The notes beneath the pieces are model-generated. The model was not told the origin of the DNA. It ran no database searches and was given only the letters and a program-made list of their open reading frames with translations. This document shows positions 33,721-41,930 of a DNA stretch of 48,893 nt, piece by piece. Source of the DNA: Actinomycetota bacterium. Its GTDB lineage: Bacteria; Actinomycetota; CADDZG01; JAHWKV01. Location of the stretch: NCBI GenBank assembly GCA_035759705.1, contig DASTUJ010000107.1, forward strand, positions 1 through 48,893, written 5' to 3'. Made by a program: the position numbers and the translations under genes. Each line of letters opens with the position of its first letter. Within the stretch, counting starts at the first letter, position 1.

Positions 33721-36696
33721 GTGGCCTCGCTGGACGATGAGGTCACGGATCTTGCGCGCCGGATCGCCGACCTCGGCGCCGGGGAGCAGGCCAGCGTCTT
33801 CAACATGTCGTGGTGGAGCGAGCGCATGCTCGAGTGGGCCATGGCGCATGCGGCGTTCAAAACCCGGCTCTTTCACTTCGTAGACGTCTTCCCGGCGCTC
33901 AGGTCCGACGAAAACGTCGTCCGCCACCTCGAGGAGTACTTCGAGGGGGTCGAGGTCCCCTCCCAGCTCAAGCTCGGGCTCGACCTTGCCGACCGGGTTC
34001 CCCTCGGAAAGGCGACCTCCGCCCTGGTCGCCCGGAGGAACATCCGGCGCATGGCCCGGCAGTTCATCGTCGGCGAGTCTCCGCACGACGCCGAGGACGA
34101 CCTGCGCCGCCTCTGGGGTCACGGCAGCAGCTTCACCGTCGACCTGCTCGGCGAGAAAACCCTAACCTCCGGCCAGGCCGACGCCTACGCCGCCCGCGTG
34201 CTGGAGATGCTGGAGGCGCTGGGGTCCTCCACTCTCAAGTGGGAGGCGCAGTCGCACCTGGAGCGGGACGACGTGGGGCCGCTGGCCCGGGTCAACCTCA
34301 GCGTGAAGCCGACCGCCCTCAGCCCCAAGTTCTCCCCGCTGACCGCCGAGGAGGGTCTGGAGCAGGTGAAGTCCCGGCTCCGGCCGATCCTTCGCCGGGC
34401 GCAGGCACTGGGGGCGTTCATCAATCTCGACACCGAGCACTACGACGTCAAGGCCCTGACCTACCGCCTGGTCAAGGAGCTGTGGGGAGAGCCGGAGTTC
34501 GAGGCCATGGAGGGCGGCGTCGTGGTCCAGGCCTACCTGAAGGAGTCGGCCGGGGACCTTCAAGACCTGATCTCCTGGTCGGGGAGCCGGTCCCGGCCGT
34601 TCACCGTCCGGCTGGTCAAGGGCGCCTACTGGGACACCGAGACGGTAGTCGCCCAGGCGGAGGGGTGGCCAATCCCGGTCTACGAGCACAAAGCCCAGAC
34701 CGACCTGAACTACGAACGCTGCGTACGCCTCCTGCACGACGCCCACGGCACCATCAAGGCGGCCTTCGCCAGCCACAACCTTCGGTCCCTGGCCTACGCC
34801 GTGGCCTACGCCCGGGAGAAGGGCATCTCGGACCGGGGATACGAGCTGCAGATGCTCTACGGGATGGCCGAGCCCATCCAACACGCGATTCGCAGCCTGG
34901 GGCTTCGCCTCAGGATCTACGCCCCGGTGGGCGAGCTGATCCCGGGGATGGCGTACCTGGTCCGCCGGCTCCTCGAGAACACCTCCAACGAGTCGTTCAT
35001 CCGTCACCGTTTTGCCGAGAGCTGGTCGCTGGAGCAGCTGGTCGCCCCGCCGGCCGCCCTGGAGCTGCCCGACCCGGAGCGGGGCAGTCTTCGCCGTTCG
35101 ACCAACCCTTCGTCGCCGTCGGCATACGAGCCCGAGCCGCTGGCGGAGTGGCGCCGGCCGGGGATGATGGAGGCGTTCGGGGCCGAGATCGAGCGGTGTT
35201 CACTCGGCTTGGAGGTCCCGGCGGTGATCGGCGGGCGGGAGATCTGGACGCGCCGGACCATCACCTCGGTCGACCCGGGGGACCCGTCGACGACGGTCGC
35301 AACGTCGGCCGCATGCGGGCCCGAGGAGGCCGCGGGGGCCATCGCTTCCGCCGCTTCCGCCTGGCCGGCCTGGAGGCGCGCCCCGGCCGTCGAGCGTTCG
35401 GCCATCCTGTTCCGGGCGGCCCACTGGATGCGGGAGCGCAGAGGTGAGCTGGCGGCCCTGCAGATATTCGAGGCCGGCAAGCCGTGGAAGGAGGCCGACG
35501 CCGACGTCTGTGAGGCCATCGACTTCTGCGAGTACTACGGCCGGGAGATGATCCGGCTCGACAAGGGGGGCCTGGTCCAGTCTCCGCCGGGCGAGCGGAA
35601 CCGGTTGACCTACGCCTCCCGGGGGGTGGGCGTGGTCATCGCTCCGTGGAACTTCCCACTGGCCATCCCGATGGGGATGACCGCGGCGGCGCTGGTCGCC
35701 GGCAACCCGGTGGTCCTGAAGCCGGCGGAACAGAGCCCGGGAGTCGCCTGGCAGATCGTCCGGGCGTTCAAGGCTGCCGGCCTGCCGGACGGCGTGCTGA
35801 ACTTCCTGCCGGGCTACGGCGAGGAGGTCGGCCCGGCGCTGGTCGAGCACCCGGAGGTGTCGTTCGTCACCTTCACCGGCTCTCGCGCGGTCGGCCTGGG
35901 GATCGTGGAGAGCGCGGCCCGGCACAAGCCGGGGCAGTCGCACGTCAAGCGGGTGGTGGCCGAGATGGGGGGCAAGAACGCGATCATCGTGGATTCGGAC
36001 GCCGACCTGGACCAGGCGGTACCGGGCATCCTCCACTCCGCCTTCGGGTACGCAGGTCAGAAGTGTTCGGCGGCGAGCCGGCTGATCGTGCTCTCCTCGG
36101 TTTACGACGAGACCCTGGAACGCCTGGCCGCAGCGGGGGAGGAGGTCATAGTCGGGCACCCTCGGAAGTCCGGCGTGACCGTCGGGCCGCTGATCGACGA
36201 GGACGCCTACAAACGCGTGCACGACTGCATCCAGCAGGGCCGGAAGGAGGGCCGGGCGGTGCTGGTCCGGGAGGACGTCCCAGCGGAAGGCTACTTCGCG
36301 GGCCCGGCGATCTTCGACGGCCTTAGCCCCGAATCGGACCTGGTCAAGCAGGAGATATTCGGGCCGGTGCTGTCGGTTTTGAAGGCGAAGACCTTCGACG
36401 AGGCGATGAAGCTGGCCAACGACACCGAGTACGCCCTGACCGGCGGTCTGTACTCCCGGCTGCCCTCGCACCTGGAGCGGGCGGCCGACGAGATGCGGGC
36501 CGGCAACGTCTACCTGAACCGCCCGACAACCGGCGCGGTCGTCGGCCGCCAGCCGTTCGGCGGGTACGGGATGTCCGGGGTCGGCTCGAAGGCCGGGGGG
36601 CCCGACTACCTGATGCAGTTCCTGAACCCCAGGGTGGTCACCGAGAACACGCTGCGCCAGGGCTTCGCGCCGTCGGAGGAGGCGGGCGGGGTCTAA
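33721..36696 (+). CDS. putA: bifunctional proline dehydrogenase / P5C dehydrogenase
   Basis: 991-aa enzyme oxidising proline to P5C (FAD) and P5C to glutamate (NAD). N-terminal PRODH barrel: RLVKGAYWDTETVVAQ, YEHKAQTDLNYERC, FASHNLRSLAYAVAYA, and RRLLENTSNESFIRHR. C-terminal aldehyde dehydrogenase: APWNFPLAIPMG, base/activator E748 in VAEMGGKNA, nucleophile C782 in GQKCSAASR, and EIFGPVLSVL. There is no N-terminal DNA-binding domain, so it is not a PutA self-repressor. Many Actinobacteria have two separate enzymes, so the fusion is worth noting. GTG 33721 follows a stop by one codon; the ribosome binding site is weak, and coupling to the short upstream ORF is possible. Confidence 0.93.
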   Translation: MASLDDEVTDLARRIADLGAGEQASVFNMSWWSERMLEWAMAHAAFKTRLFHFVDVFPALRSDENVVRHLEEYFEGVEVPSQLKLGLDLADRVPLGKATSALVARRNIRRMARQFIVGESPHDAEDDLRRLWGHGSSFTVDLLGEKTLTSGQADAYAARVLEMLEALGSSTLKWEAQSHLERDDVGPLARVNLSVKPTALSPKFSPLTAEEGLEQVKSRLRPILRRAQALGAFINLDTEHYDVKALTYRLVKELWGEPEFEAMEGGVVVQAYLKESAGDLQDLISWSGSRSRPFTVRLVKGAYWDTETVVAQAEGWPIPVYEHKAQTDLNYERCVRLLHDAHGTIKAAFASHNLRSLAYAVAYAREKGISDRGYELQMLYGMAEPIQHAIRSLGLRLRIYAPVGELIPGMAYLVRRLLENTSNESFIRHRFAESWSLEQLVAPPAALELPDPERGSLRRSTNPSSPSAYEPEPLAEWRRPGMMEAFGAEIERCSLGLEVPAVIGGREIWTRRTITSVDPGDPSTTVATSAACGPEEAAGAIASAASAWPAWRRAPAVERSAILFRAAHWMRERRGELAALQIFEAGKPWKEADADVCEAIDFCEYYGREMIRLDKGGLVQSPPGERNRLTYASRGVGVVIAPWNFPLAIPMGMTAAALVAGNPVVLKPAEQSPGVAWQIVRAFKAAGLPDGVLNFLPGYGEEVGPALVEHPEVSFVTFTGSRAVGLGIVESAARHKPGQSHVKRVVAEMGGKNAIIVDSDADLDQAVPGILHSAFGYAGQKCSAASRLIVLSSVYDETLERLAAAGEEVIVGHPRKSGVTVGPLIDEDAYKRVHDCIQQGRKEGRAVLVREDVPAEGYFAGPAIFDGLSPESDLVKQEIFGPVLSVLKAKTFDEAMKLANDTEYALTGGLYSRLPSHLERAADEMRAGNVYLNRPTTGAVVGRQPFGGYGMSGVGSKAGGPDYLMQFLNPRVVTENTLRQGFAPSEEAGGV

Positions 36697-36738
36697 ATCA
36701 CTGACCACGAGGCGACGAGATTCGACAGGAGGGACACC

Positions 36739-37563
36739 ATGAGCACGCCCGCCAACCCGAGCAGAGCCCTTACCGGCAAACCTCCAATTGTCGACATGGC
36801 CACCTGGCAGGCCGAGCGCGAGAAGCTGCTGGTCCGCGAGAAGGCCCACACCCGTGAGGGCGATGCGATCGCAGCGGCCCGGCGGCGGCTGCCGATGGTC
36901 GAGGTCGATGCCCGGGCCGTGGTCACCGGCGCCGACGGGCCCGTCCCGTTCATCGACCTGTTCCAGGGTCGCGACGAGCTCGTCGTCTACCACTCCATGT
37001 GGTACGACGGCGCGCCGCACCAGGGCCAGTGCGAGGGCTGCACCTTCAACCTCTGGCACATGGATGACGCCGTCTACCTCAACGCTCGGGGCGTCTCGTT
37101 CGCCGCCCTGACCTCGGGCGCGTGGGAGGAGGTGGCTCCCTACGTCGAGTTCATGGGGTACACCCAGCCGTGGTACTCGGTGCGGGGCGTGGAAAAGTCG
37201 ATCGCCACCGAGGAGGGGCACATCGTGTGCTGGCTGCGCGACGGCGACCGTGTGTTCCTCACCTACTCCACGACGGGCCGGGGCAACGAGCCTGCCGACA
37301 CGACGCTGGGCCTGCTCGACATGACGCCCTACGGCCGCCGAGAGGCGTGGGAGGACAACCCCGAAGGCTGGCCCGAGCCTGCGCAGGTCAACTCGCCGGT
37401 CGGGGGGCACGGCGCGCAGATTTGCTGGTACTGGCGCTCGGACGCCGACGGCGCCGCCAGCTGGGCCCCGACCAGCCGGCCCGTGCCGCAGTGGACCCGC
37501 CCCGGGGCGACCCGTGAGGAGACCCTAGGTCGCCAGGGCGAACATCAACCGACGAGTAACTAA
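36739..37563 (+). CDS. DUF899 family thioredoxin-like protein
   Basis: 274-aa protein of the DUF899 family (thioredoxin-fold-like, function not established). Conserved features: PPIVDMATWQAEREKLLVREKAHTRE near the N-terminus, ELVVYHSMWYDG, CEGCTFNLWHMDDAVYLN (CxxC), and GYTQPWYSVRG. ATG 36739 has CAGGAGGGA upstream. It follows putA by 42 nt and may be in the same transcript. Its TAA (37561-37563) would overlap the ancestral stop of the convergent P450 gene. Confidence 0.83.
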   Translation: MSTPANPSRALTGKPPIVDMATWQAEREKLLVREKAHTREGDAIAAARRRLPMVEVDARAVVTGADGPVPFIDLFQGRDELVVYHSMWYDGAPHQGQCEGCTFNLWHMDDAVYLNARGVSFAALTSGAWEEVAPYVEFMGYTQPWYSVRGVEKSIATEEGHIVCWLRDGDRVFLTYSTTGRGNEPADTTLGLLDMTPYGRREAWEDNPEGWPEPAQVNSPVGGHGAQICWYWRSDADGAASWAPTSRPVPQWTRPGATREETLGRQGEHQPTSN

Positions 37564-37567
37564 GGTG

Positions 37568-37666
37568 TTAGCTCTCTCCGCTCGATCCTTGCGGGAACCG
37601 CCCCTTCTATGAAAGTCGAGGGCGGTTTAGCTCTCTCCGCTCGATCCTTGCGGGAACCGCCCCTTC
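37568..37666. repeat. 40-bp tandem direct repeat at the P450 3' end (59-bp period)
   Basis: The 40-mer starting TTAGCTCTCTCCGCTCGATC occurs at 37568-37607 and again at 37627-37666 with no mismatch, separated by 19 nt. The second copy codes for the end of the P450; the first lies just beyond its present stop. Reading through the first copy on the minus strand gives the same residues plus ELTP and a stop at 37560-37562, apparently the original end. Confidence 0.9.
37596..37627. terminator. hairpin formed between the repeat copies
   Basis: AACCGCCC (37596-37603) pairs with GGGCGGTT (37620-37627), 16-nt loop, between convergent DUF899 and P450 genes. It may end transcription in both directions, though no U-tract is present. 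Confidence 0.4.
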
Positions 37667-39025
37667 AGGTCGCAAGGTGATGCCGGTGAACAGCTTCACC
37701 GGGCCCTCGGGAGTCGTCACCTTGAAGCTCTGCATCAGAAGCGCGGTTACGACCGCCGCCTCCAGCATCGAGAAGTACTGGCCGATGCACGCCCTGGCGC
37801 CCCCTCCGAACGGGAAGTAGGCGTAGCGCGGGCGGGCCTTCTCCCGTTCCGGCGTGAAACGCTCCGGGTCGAACTCCTCCGGGTCCTCCCAGAAGTCCGG
37901 GTGCCGGTGGGTGGCCCAGGTGCTGCAGAACACGCTCTTGCCGGCAGGGATTTCGTAACCGCCGATGGTGTCGCCGTTCTTGCAGAACCGGGGGATGCCG
38001 TAGGCCGCCGGGTAGAGGCGCATAGCCTCCTTGATCACCATCGTGGTGTAGCGAAGATTCATCACGTCCTCGAGCGTCGGCTCGGTCCGGCCCTGCAGCA
38101 CCCGGTCCACCTCGGTCTGCAGGTAGGACTGGATTTCGGGGTGCTGGCCCAGCAGGTGCAGCGTGAAGGTCAGCGAGGTTGCGGTGGTCTCGTGGCCCGC
38201 CAGCAGGAAGATCAGTACCTGGTCCCGGACCTCTTCGTCGTCCAGTCCCTGGCCGTTTTCGGGGTCGGTTGCCTGCAGCAGCAATCCCAGCAGGTCCTCG
38301 CCCTCGGCGGGCTTGGTCCGGCGGGCGGCGATCAACTCGTCGACCACGTCGTACAAAGCCTTCTGGTACTTCAGAGCCTTGCGGTTGCCCGGCGTCGGCC
38401 AGGTCTCCGGGATGGCGACCGGAAAGAGGGCCCGGTGGATCGCCCGCTCGCTGAGGAACGGGACCGTCTGCCGGATGACGGCAACCGCACCCTCGACGTC
38501 GGCGCCGAACAGCGCCCTTCCGACCACCGACAGGGTCAGCCGGGCCATCTCGTCGTTCAGGTCCACGGTGGCGCCGGCATCCGCGAACCGGTTCCAGCGC
38601 TCGACGGCGGAGCGGGTCTCGTCCGCCATCATCGGGACGTAGGAGGCGACCCGGCGGTGCGTGAAGATCGGCTGGATCATACGCTTCTGGCGCTTCCACT
38701 CCTCGCCCTCGCTGGTCAGAAGGCCGTCGCCCAACAGGTGGCGAAGTTCGTTCCAGACGCCGTCGTCCTTGACGTATCCGGCGGTCTTGGAGGTCAGGAC
38801 CTGCTGGATGTGGTCGGGATGGAAGACTCCGTACGCCTCCTCCTGGAACCGCCCGGCCGGGCCGACCGTGAAGCGGACCACGTCGCCGTACTCGAGCATC
38901 GCCCGGTGGGTGGTGCCGAGCAGGTCGTTCTTGAGGTCAAGGGCCGATCCGAGAATCGGTGAGCCCTTCGGACCGGGGGGAACCCGCTTGCCCGCTTCCC
39001 GGATTTCGTCTGCCTGAACCGCCAT
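37607..39025 (-). CDS. cytochrome P450
   Basis: 472-aa heme monooxygenase. Proline-rich entry VPPGPKGSPILGS (15-27), I-helix AGHETT (276-281) with acid-alcohol pair, ExxR as E333-R336, and the heme loop FPFGGGARACIG with ligand C413. It resembles CYP102/CYP110-like fatty-acid or terpenoid hydroxylases, but the substrate is unknown. ATG 39025 is chosen for GGGAGG 5 nt before it; the frame continues to TTG 39058. The last residues NRPRLS come from the junction of a 59-bp tandem duplication, replacing an ancestral end in TP. A palindromic operator and a good promoter lie upstream; no redox partner is nearby. Confidence 0.92.
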   Translation of the reverse strand: MAVQADEIREAGKRVPPGPKGSPILGSALDLKNDLLGTTHRAMLEYGDVVRFTVGPAGRFQEEAYGVFHPDHIQQVLTSKTAGYVKDDGVWNELRHLLGDGLLTSEGEEWKRQKRMIQPIFTHRRVASYVPMMADETRSAVERWNRFADAGATVDLNDEMARLTLSVVGRALFGADVEGAVAVIRQTVPFLSERAIHRALFPVAIPETWPTPGNRKALKYQKALYDVVDELIAARRTKPAEGEDLLGLLLQATDPENGQGLDDEEVRDQVLIFLLAGHETTATSLTFTLHLLGQHPEIQSYLQTEVDRVLQGRTEPTLEDVMNLRYTTMVIKEAMRLYPAAYGIPRFCKNGDTIGGYEIPAGKSVFCSTWATHRHPDFWEDPEEFDPERFTPEREKARPRYAYFPFGGGARACIGQYFSMLEAAVVTALLMQSFKVTTPEGPVKLFTGITLRPEGAVPARIERRELNRPRLS

Positions 39026-39062
39026 CTTTGCCTCCCGACCCATCAAGACATTCAACAATGCG

Positions 39063-39076
39063 ACATCAGTTGATGT
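39063..39076. promoter_or_regulatory. palindromic operator at the P450 transcription start
   Basis: ACATCAGTTGATGT: 6-bp perfect arms around GT. It begins 1 nt after the -10 hexamer on the minus strand, so it covers +1, as for a TetR-type repressor site. No TetR gene is in the window. Confidence 0.55.
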
Positions 39077-39077
39077 A

Positions 39078-39105
39078 ATGGTACCCCCTCACCCGGCAAA
39101 GTCAA
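39078..39105 (-). promoter_or_regulatory. P450 promoter
   Basis: Minus strand TTGACT (39105-39100), a 16-nt spacer, then TACCAT (39083-39078), about 53 nt before ATG 39025. Confidence 0.55.
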
Positions 39106-39150
39106 CCCGGCTATGGAGTGTTGTGGGGTAAATGTGGGTACCACAGGCGC

Positions 39151-40059
39151 ATGGCTCACTCACTGAAGAAAGGCGCGACCTTCGAGGGTCCCGGGGAACC
39201 CATCCCGACCAAGACCGAGGACACCGGCGGCCCCGACTCGCCCCTGGACCTGACCAAGAGCGACTGGAAGGCCACCGCCAAGCGTGTGATGAAGGAGTTC
39301 AAGGAGGACCGGGTGACGATGGTCGCCGCCTCGTTGGCCTTCTACTTCTTCCTGGCGATCTTCCCGGCGCTCATCGCAGCGGTCGGGATCGTCGACCTGC
39401 TGGGCCTGGGCTCGCAGTTGATGGGGTCGGTGAACGACTCGATCGGCACCACCGTCCCGGGCGGAGCGGGCAAAATCCTCACCACCGCCATCGACAGTGC
39501 CCAAAGCGCTTCCAAGGGGACCTCGGTGATGGCGGCGGTCATCGGTATCGCGATCGCTCTATGGAGCGCAACCGCCGGCATGAACGCGCTGCAACAGGGG
39601 CTCGACGTGGCGTACGACGTGCCCAACGAGCGCAAGTTTTTCAAGGCTCGGGCCATCGCACTCCTGCTCGTCATCGCCACCGGCGTCCTCGGAGCCATCC
39701 CCTCACCGTTCTTCGCGGCCAAGGGCGTCATCTGGTCGGTGATCGGCTGGATCGTCACCGTCGTCGTTGTGATCACCCTGTTCGCCGTCTACTACTACCT
39801 CGGCCCCAACCGGGAGAAGCCGAACTGGAAGTGGGTCAGCCCGGGTGGGCTGTTAGGAGCGTTCCTGTTCCTGCTGGCATCGGGCGCCTTCTCGGTATAC
39901 GTCGGCAACTTCGCCAAGTACGGTGAGACCTACGGGCCGCTGGCCAGCGTGGTAATCCTCCTTTTCTGGCTCTACCTGACCGGCCTGGCGATCATGCTGG
40001 GGGGCGAGCTGAACGCAGAGTTGGAGCGCCAGACCGCCATGCGAGAGGGCAGGGCCTAG
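39151..40059 (+). CDS. YihY/BrkB family inner-membrane protein
   Basis: 302-aa polytopic protein of the YihY/virulence factor BrkB family (UPF0761-like), often mislabelled ribonuclease BN. A soluble N-terminus of about 40 residues precedes six helices. Conserved: VTMVAASLAFYFFLAIFPALIAAVG, LWSATAGMNALQQGLDVAYD, and SVYVGNFAKYGETYGPLASVV. ATG 39151 is preferred; GTG 39118 would add 11 residues. Upstream RBS is weak for both. Its stop codon region carries the -35 of the next gene. Confidence 0.88.
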   Translation: MAHSLKKGATFEGPGEPIPTKTEDTGGPDSPLDLTKSDWKATAKRVMKEFKEDRVTMVAASLAFYFFLAIFPALIAAVGIVDLLGLGSQLMGSVNDSIGTTVPGGAGKILTTAIDSAQSASKGTSVMAAVIGIAIALWSATAGMNALQQGLDVAYDVPNERKFFKARAIALLLVIATGVLGAIPSPFFAAKGVIWSVIGWIVTVVVVITLFAVYYYLGPNREKPNWKWVSPGGLLGAFLFLLASGAFSVYVGNFAKYGETYGPLASVVILLFWLYLTGLAIMLGGELNAELERQTAMREGRA

Positions 40060-40085
40060 ACTCCGGCGCCGCTCAACGCTAATGT
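40057..40085 (+). promoter_or_regulatory. leaderless-type promoter of the DUF5996 gene
   Basis: TAGACT (40057-40062), a 17-nt spacer, then TAATGT (40080-40085), exactly 6 nt before GTG 40092. The -35 overlaps the yihY stop codon. Confidence 0.5.
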
Positions 40086-40091
40086 CGCCGG

Positions 40092-41009
40092 GTGACCGAT
40101 TTCGCCGCCTGGCCGCCTCTTCCCTACGCCGACTGGACCGACACCAAGCAGACCCTCCACCGCTACGCGCAGACGGTCGGCAAGATCAGGATGGCGCTCG
40201 TACCCTTTCGCAACCACTGGTGGCACGTGACCCTGTACGTCGGCACCCGCGGACTGACGACCGGCCCCATGCCCATGCCCGACGGCCGGTCCGTGGAGAT
40301 CCGGTTCGACTTCGTCGACTCCCTCCTGCACGTGATCACCAGCGCCGGGGAATCCGGGTCGTTCCAACTGCGCCATGGGCTGACCTGCGCGAGCTTCTAC
40401 GGGCAGCTGTTCGATGCGCTGGCCGATCTGTCGTTGGAAGTGGAGATCTACCCGGCCCCGTTCGACCTCGATGGGCCGCTTCTTTCGGAAGACACGGTCC
40501 ACGACGCCTACGACGAGGAGGCGGTGGCCCGCTACTGGACCGTCCTCCGCCGGACCGTCGACGTCATGAACCGGTTTGCCGGCGGATTCAACGGCAAGCA
40601 GAGTCCGGCCCACCTGTTCTGGCACAGCTTCGACCTGGCGTACGCCCGCTACTCCGGCCGCCCCGCTCCGGCCCGGCCCGGCGCCGACCGGGTGACGCTG
40701 GAGGCGTACTCGCACGAAGTCATATCGTGCGGCTTCTGGCCGGGGGACGACAAAACGCCTGCGCCCTCCTTCTACTGCTACACCGCCCCGGCCCCCGAGG
40801 GCCTGACCGCGCAGCCGCTGGAGCCGTCGGCAGCCTTCTGGAACGAGCAGGCGGGGACTGCCTACCTTCCCTACGACGAAGTCAGGACTAGCCCCGAGCC
40901 CGAGGCGACGCTGCTGGGTTTTTTCGAGAGCGCGTACCGGGCGGGCGCAACGACCGGCAACTGGGATATCGAGGCCTTCACGGCCTCCGGCGGATCGGAG
41001 ATCAGATGA
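40092..41009 (+). CDS. DUF5996 family protein
   Basis: 305-aa soluble protein. Family features: WPPLPYADWTDTKQTLHRYAQTVGKIRM, PFRNHWWHVTLYVGTRGLTT, and SPAHLFWHSFDLAYARYSGR, with several conserved His and Trp. No function is known to me; the pattern suggests a metal- or ligand-binding enzyme-like fold. GTG 40092 begins at the conserved N-terminus and follows a -10 by 6 nt. The stop shares ATGA with the next lipoprotein gene. A long open frame on the other strand here is a shadow. Confidence 0.83.
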   Translation: MTDFAAWPPLPYADWTDTKQTLHRYAQTVGKIRMALVPFRNHWWHVTLYVGTRGLTTGPMPMPDGRSVEIRFDFVDSLLHVITSAGESGSFQLRHGLTCASFYGQLFDALADLSLEVEIYPAPFDLDGPLLSEDTVHDAYDEEAVARYWTVLRRTVDVMNRFAGGFNGKQSPAHLFWHSFDLAYARYSGRPAPARPGADRVTLEAYSHEVISCGFWPGDDKTPAPSFYCYTAPAPEGLTAQPLEPSAAFWNEQAGTAYLPYDEVRTSPEPEATLLGFFESAYRAGATTGNWDIEAFTASGGSEIR

Positions 41010-41605
41010 AACGGATGAGGTGGTTCGCTTGTGTTGTGCTGCTCTGCCTTTCGGCCGGGGCGTGTCGCACGGAGGATCCGGCGGTGGCGCCCTCTCCGTC
41101 CGCCTCAGTCACCGCAGGTGAAACCGGCTCTCCCGCGGCCACCCCAACCGCCGATCCCCTGACCCTGGCCCAGGGATCCGGCGGCCCCGGACTCGAATAC
41201 GAACTCAAGCTGGTCCCCGGAGACCCGGTCTGCGTCCAGCTGCGACGGCTGGAGGAGGCGGGCGACTTCATGATCTGCGACGAGAATTCGGAACAGGACT
41301 TCAACGGCGACGACGACCTGCGCTACGCCTTCGGCGGGCTGAACCCGGAGCAGGTGCCGAAGTTCGTCATAGGGATCACCGACGAGAAGGTCGCGAGGGT
41401 GGTGGTCAACCTTGCCGAAGGTCCAAGCCCGGAGGTGGCGACCCTTTCGTCGACGGAAGTGCCCGACCGGCGGTTTTTCGTCGTCATGCTGAACCCCGAC
41501 CCGCCGCAGCACGTGCAGGCAGTGCGGGGGCTCGACGCCGGGGGGAAGACCGTGGCCGGCTTCAGCCTGGGGGAGGAAGGCCCTTCGCCCCTGCCGACCG
41601 GTTAG
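41006..41605 (+). CDS. putative lipoprotein of unknown function
   Basis: 199-aa exported lipoprotein: signal VVLLCLSAGAC, a Ser/Pro/Thr linker (about 22-55), then a beta-rich domain with two cysteines (DPVCVQLR and FMICDENS) that may pair. No family recognised. ATG 41006 overlaps the DUF5996 stop by 4 nt, so the two are co-translated. Confidence 0.7.
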   Translation: MKRMRWFACVVLLCLSAGACRTEDPAVAPSPSASVTAGETGSPAATPTADPLTLAQGSGGPGLEYELKLVPGDPVCVQLRRLEEAGDFMICDENSEQDFNGDDDLRYAFGGLNPEQVPKFVIGITDEKVARVVVNLAEGPSPEVATLSSTEVPDRRFFVVMLNPDPPQHVQAVRGLDAGGKTVAGFSLGEEGPSPLPTG

Positions 41606-41617
41606 GTTCCCGGGAGG

Positions 41618-41791
41618 CTATTTGCCGGTGACCGGCTGGTCCGGGGCCGCGAATCCTCCACCCCCGAAGTTCTTGAGGACGACGCCCTCTGAGCGGACCA
41701 TGTCCTTGCCGCACTTGGGGCAGGGCTCGCTGCCGGTGGAACTGTCCTCCATCATGTCGAGACCGCAGTCCTCGCATCTAAAGTTGGCCAT
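41618..41791 (-). CDS. 57-aa zinc-ribbon protein
   Basis: Small soluble protein MANFRCEDCGLDMMED..., with C6, C9, C24 and C27 forming a clear rubredoxin-like zinc ribbon (CEDC ... CPKC). The tail (GGGGFAAPDQPVTGK) is Gly/Pro-rich. The ATG at 41791 has AAGGAG 7 nt upstream, which supports real translation. It is antisense to nothing: it occupies the gap between two plus-strand lipoprotein genes. Function unknown; such ribbons are seen in many short actinobacterial proteins. Confidence 0.75.
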   Translation of the reverse strand: MANFRCEDCGLDMMEDSSTGSEPCPKCGKDMVRSEGVVLKNFGGGGFAAPDQPVTGK

Positions 41792-41930
41792 CCGGTGCTC
41801 CTTCGCCAGTTCGGTGTCTGTGCGGAAATCATGCCACGTTGTTTCCCATCAAACGCTTGCCTGCCATCCGGGGCCGGTTCATTGTGGTCTTTCGCGCACT
41901 TATCGGGACCGGAACAGAACGGGGGATCTG

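Noticed and set aside
37568-37666. Attachment site or IS remnant suggested by the direct repeat
   Set aside because: Only 19 bp lie between the copies and the repeated unit is the 3' coding end of the P450, so simple tandem duplication is enough.
40056-40715. 219-aa minus-strand ORF
   Set aside because: Arg/Gly/Val-rich composition typical of a shadow frame; the plus-strand DUF5996 gene explains the region.
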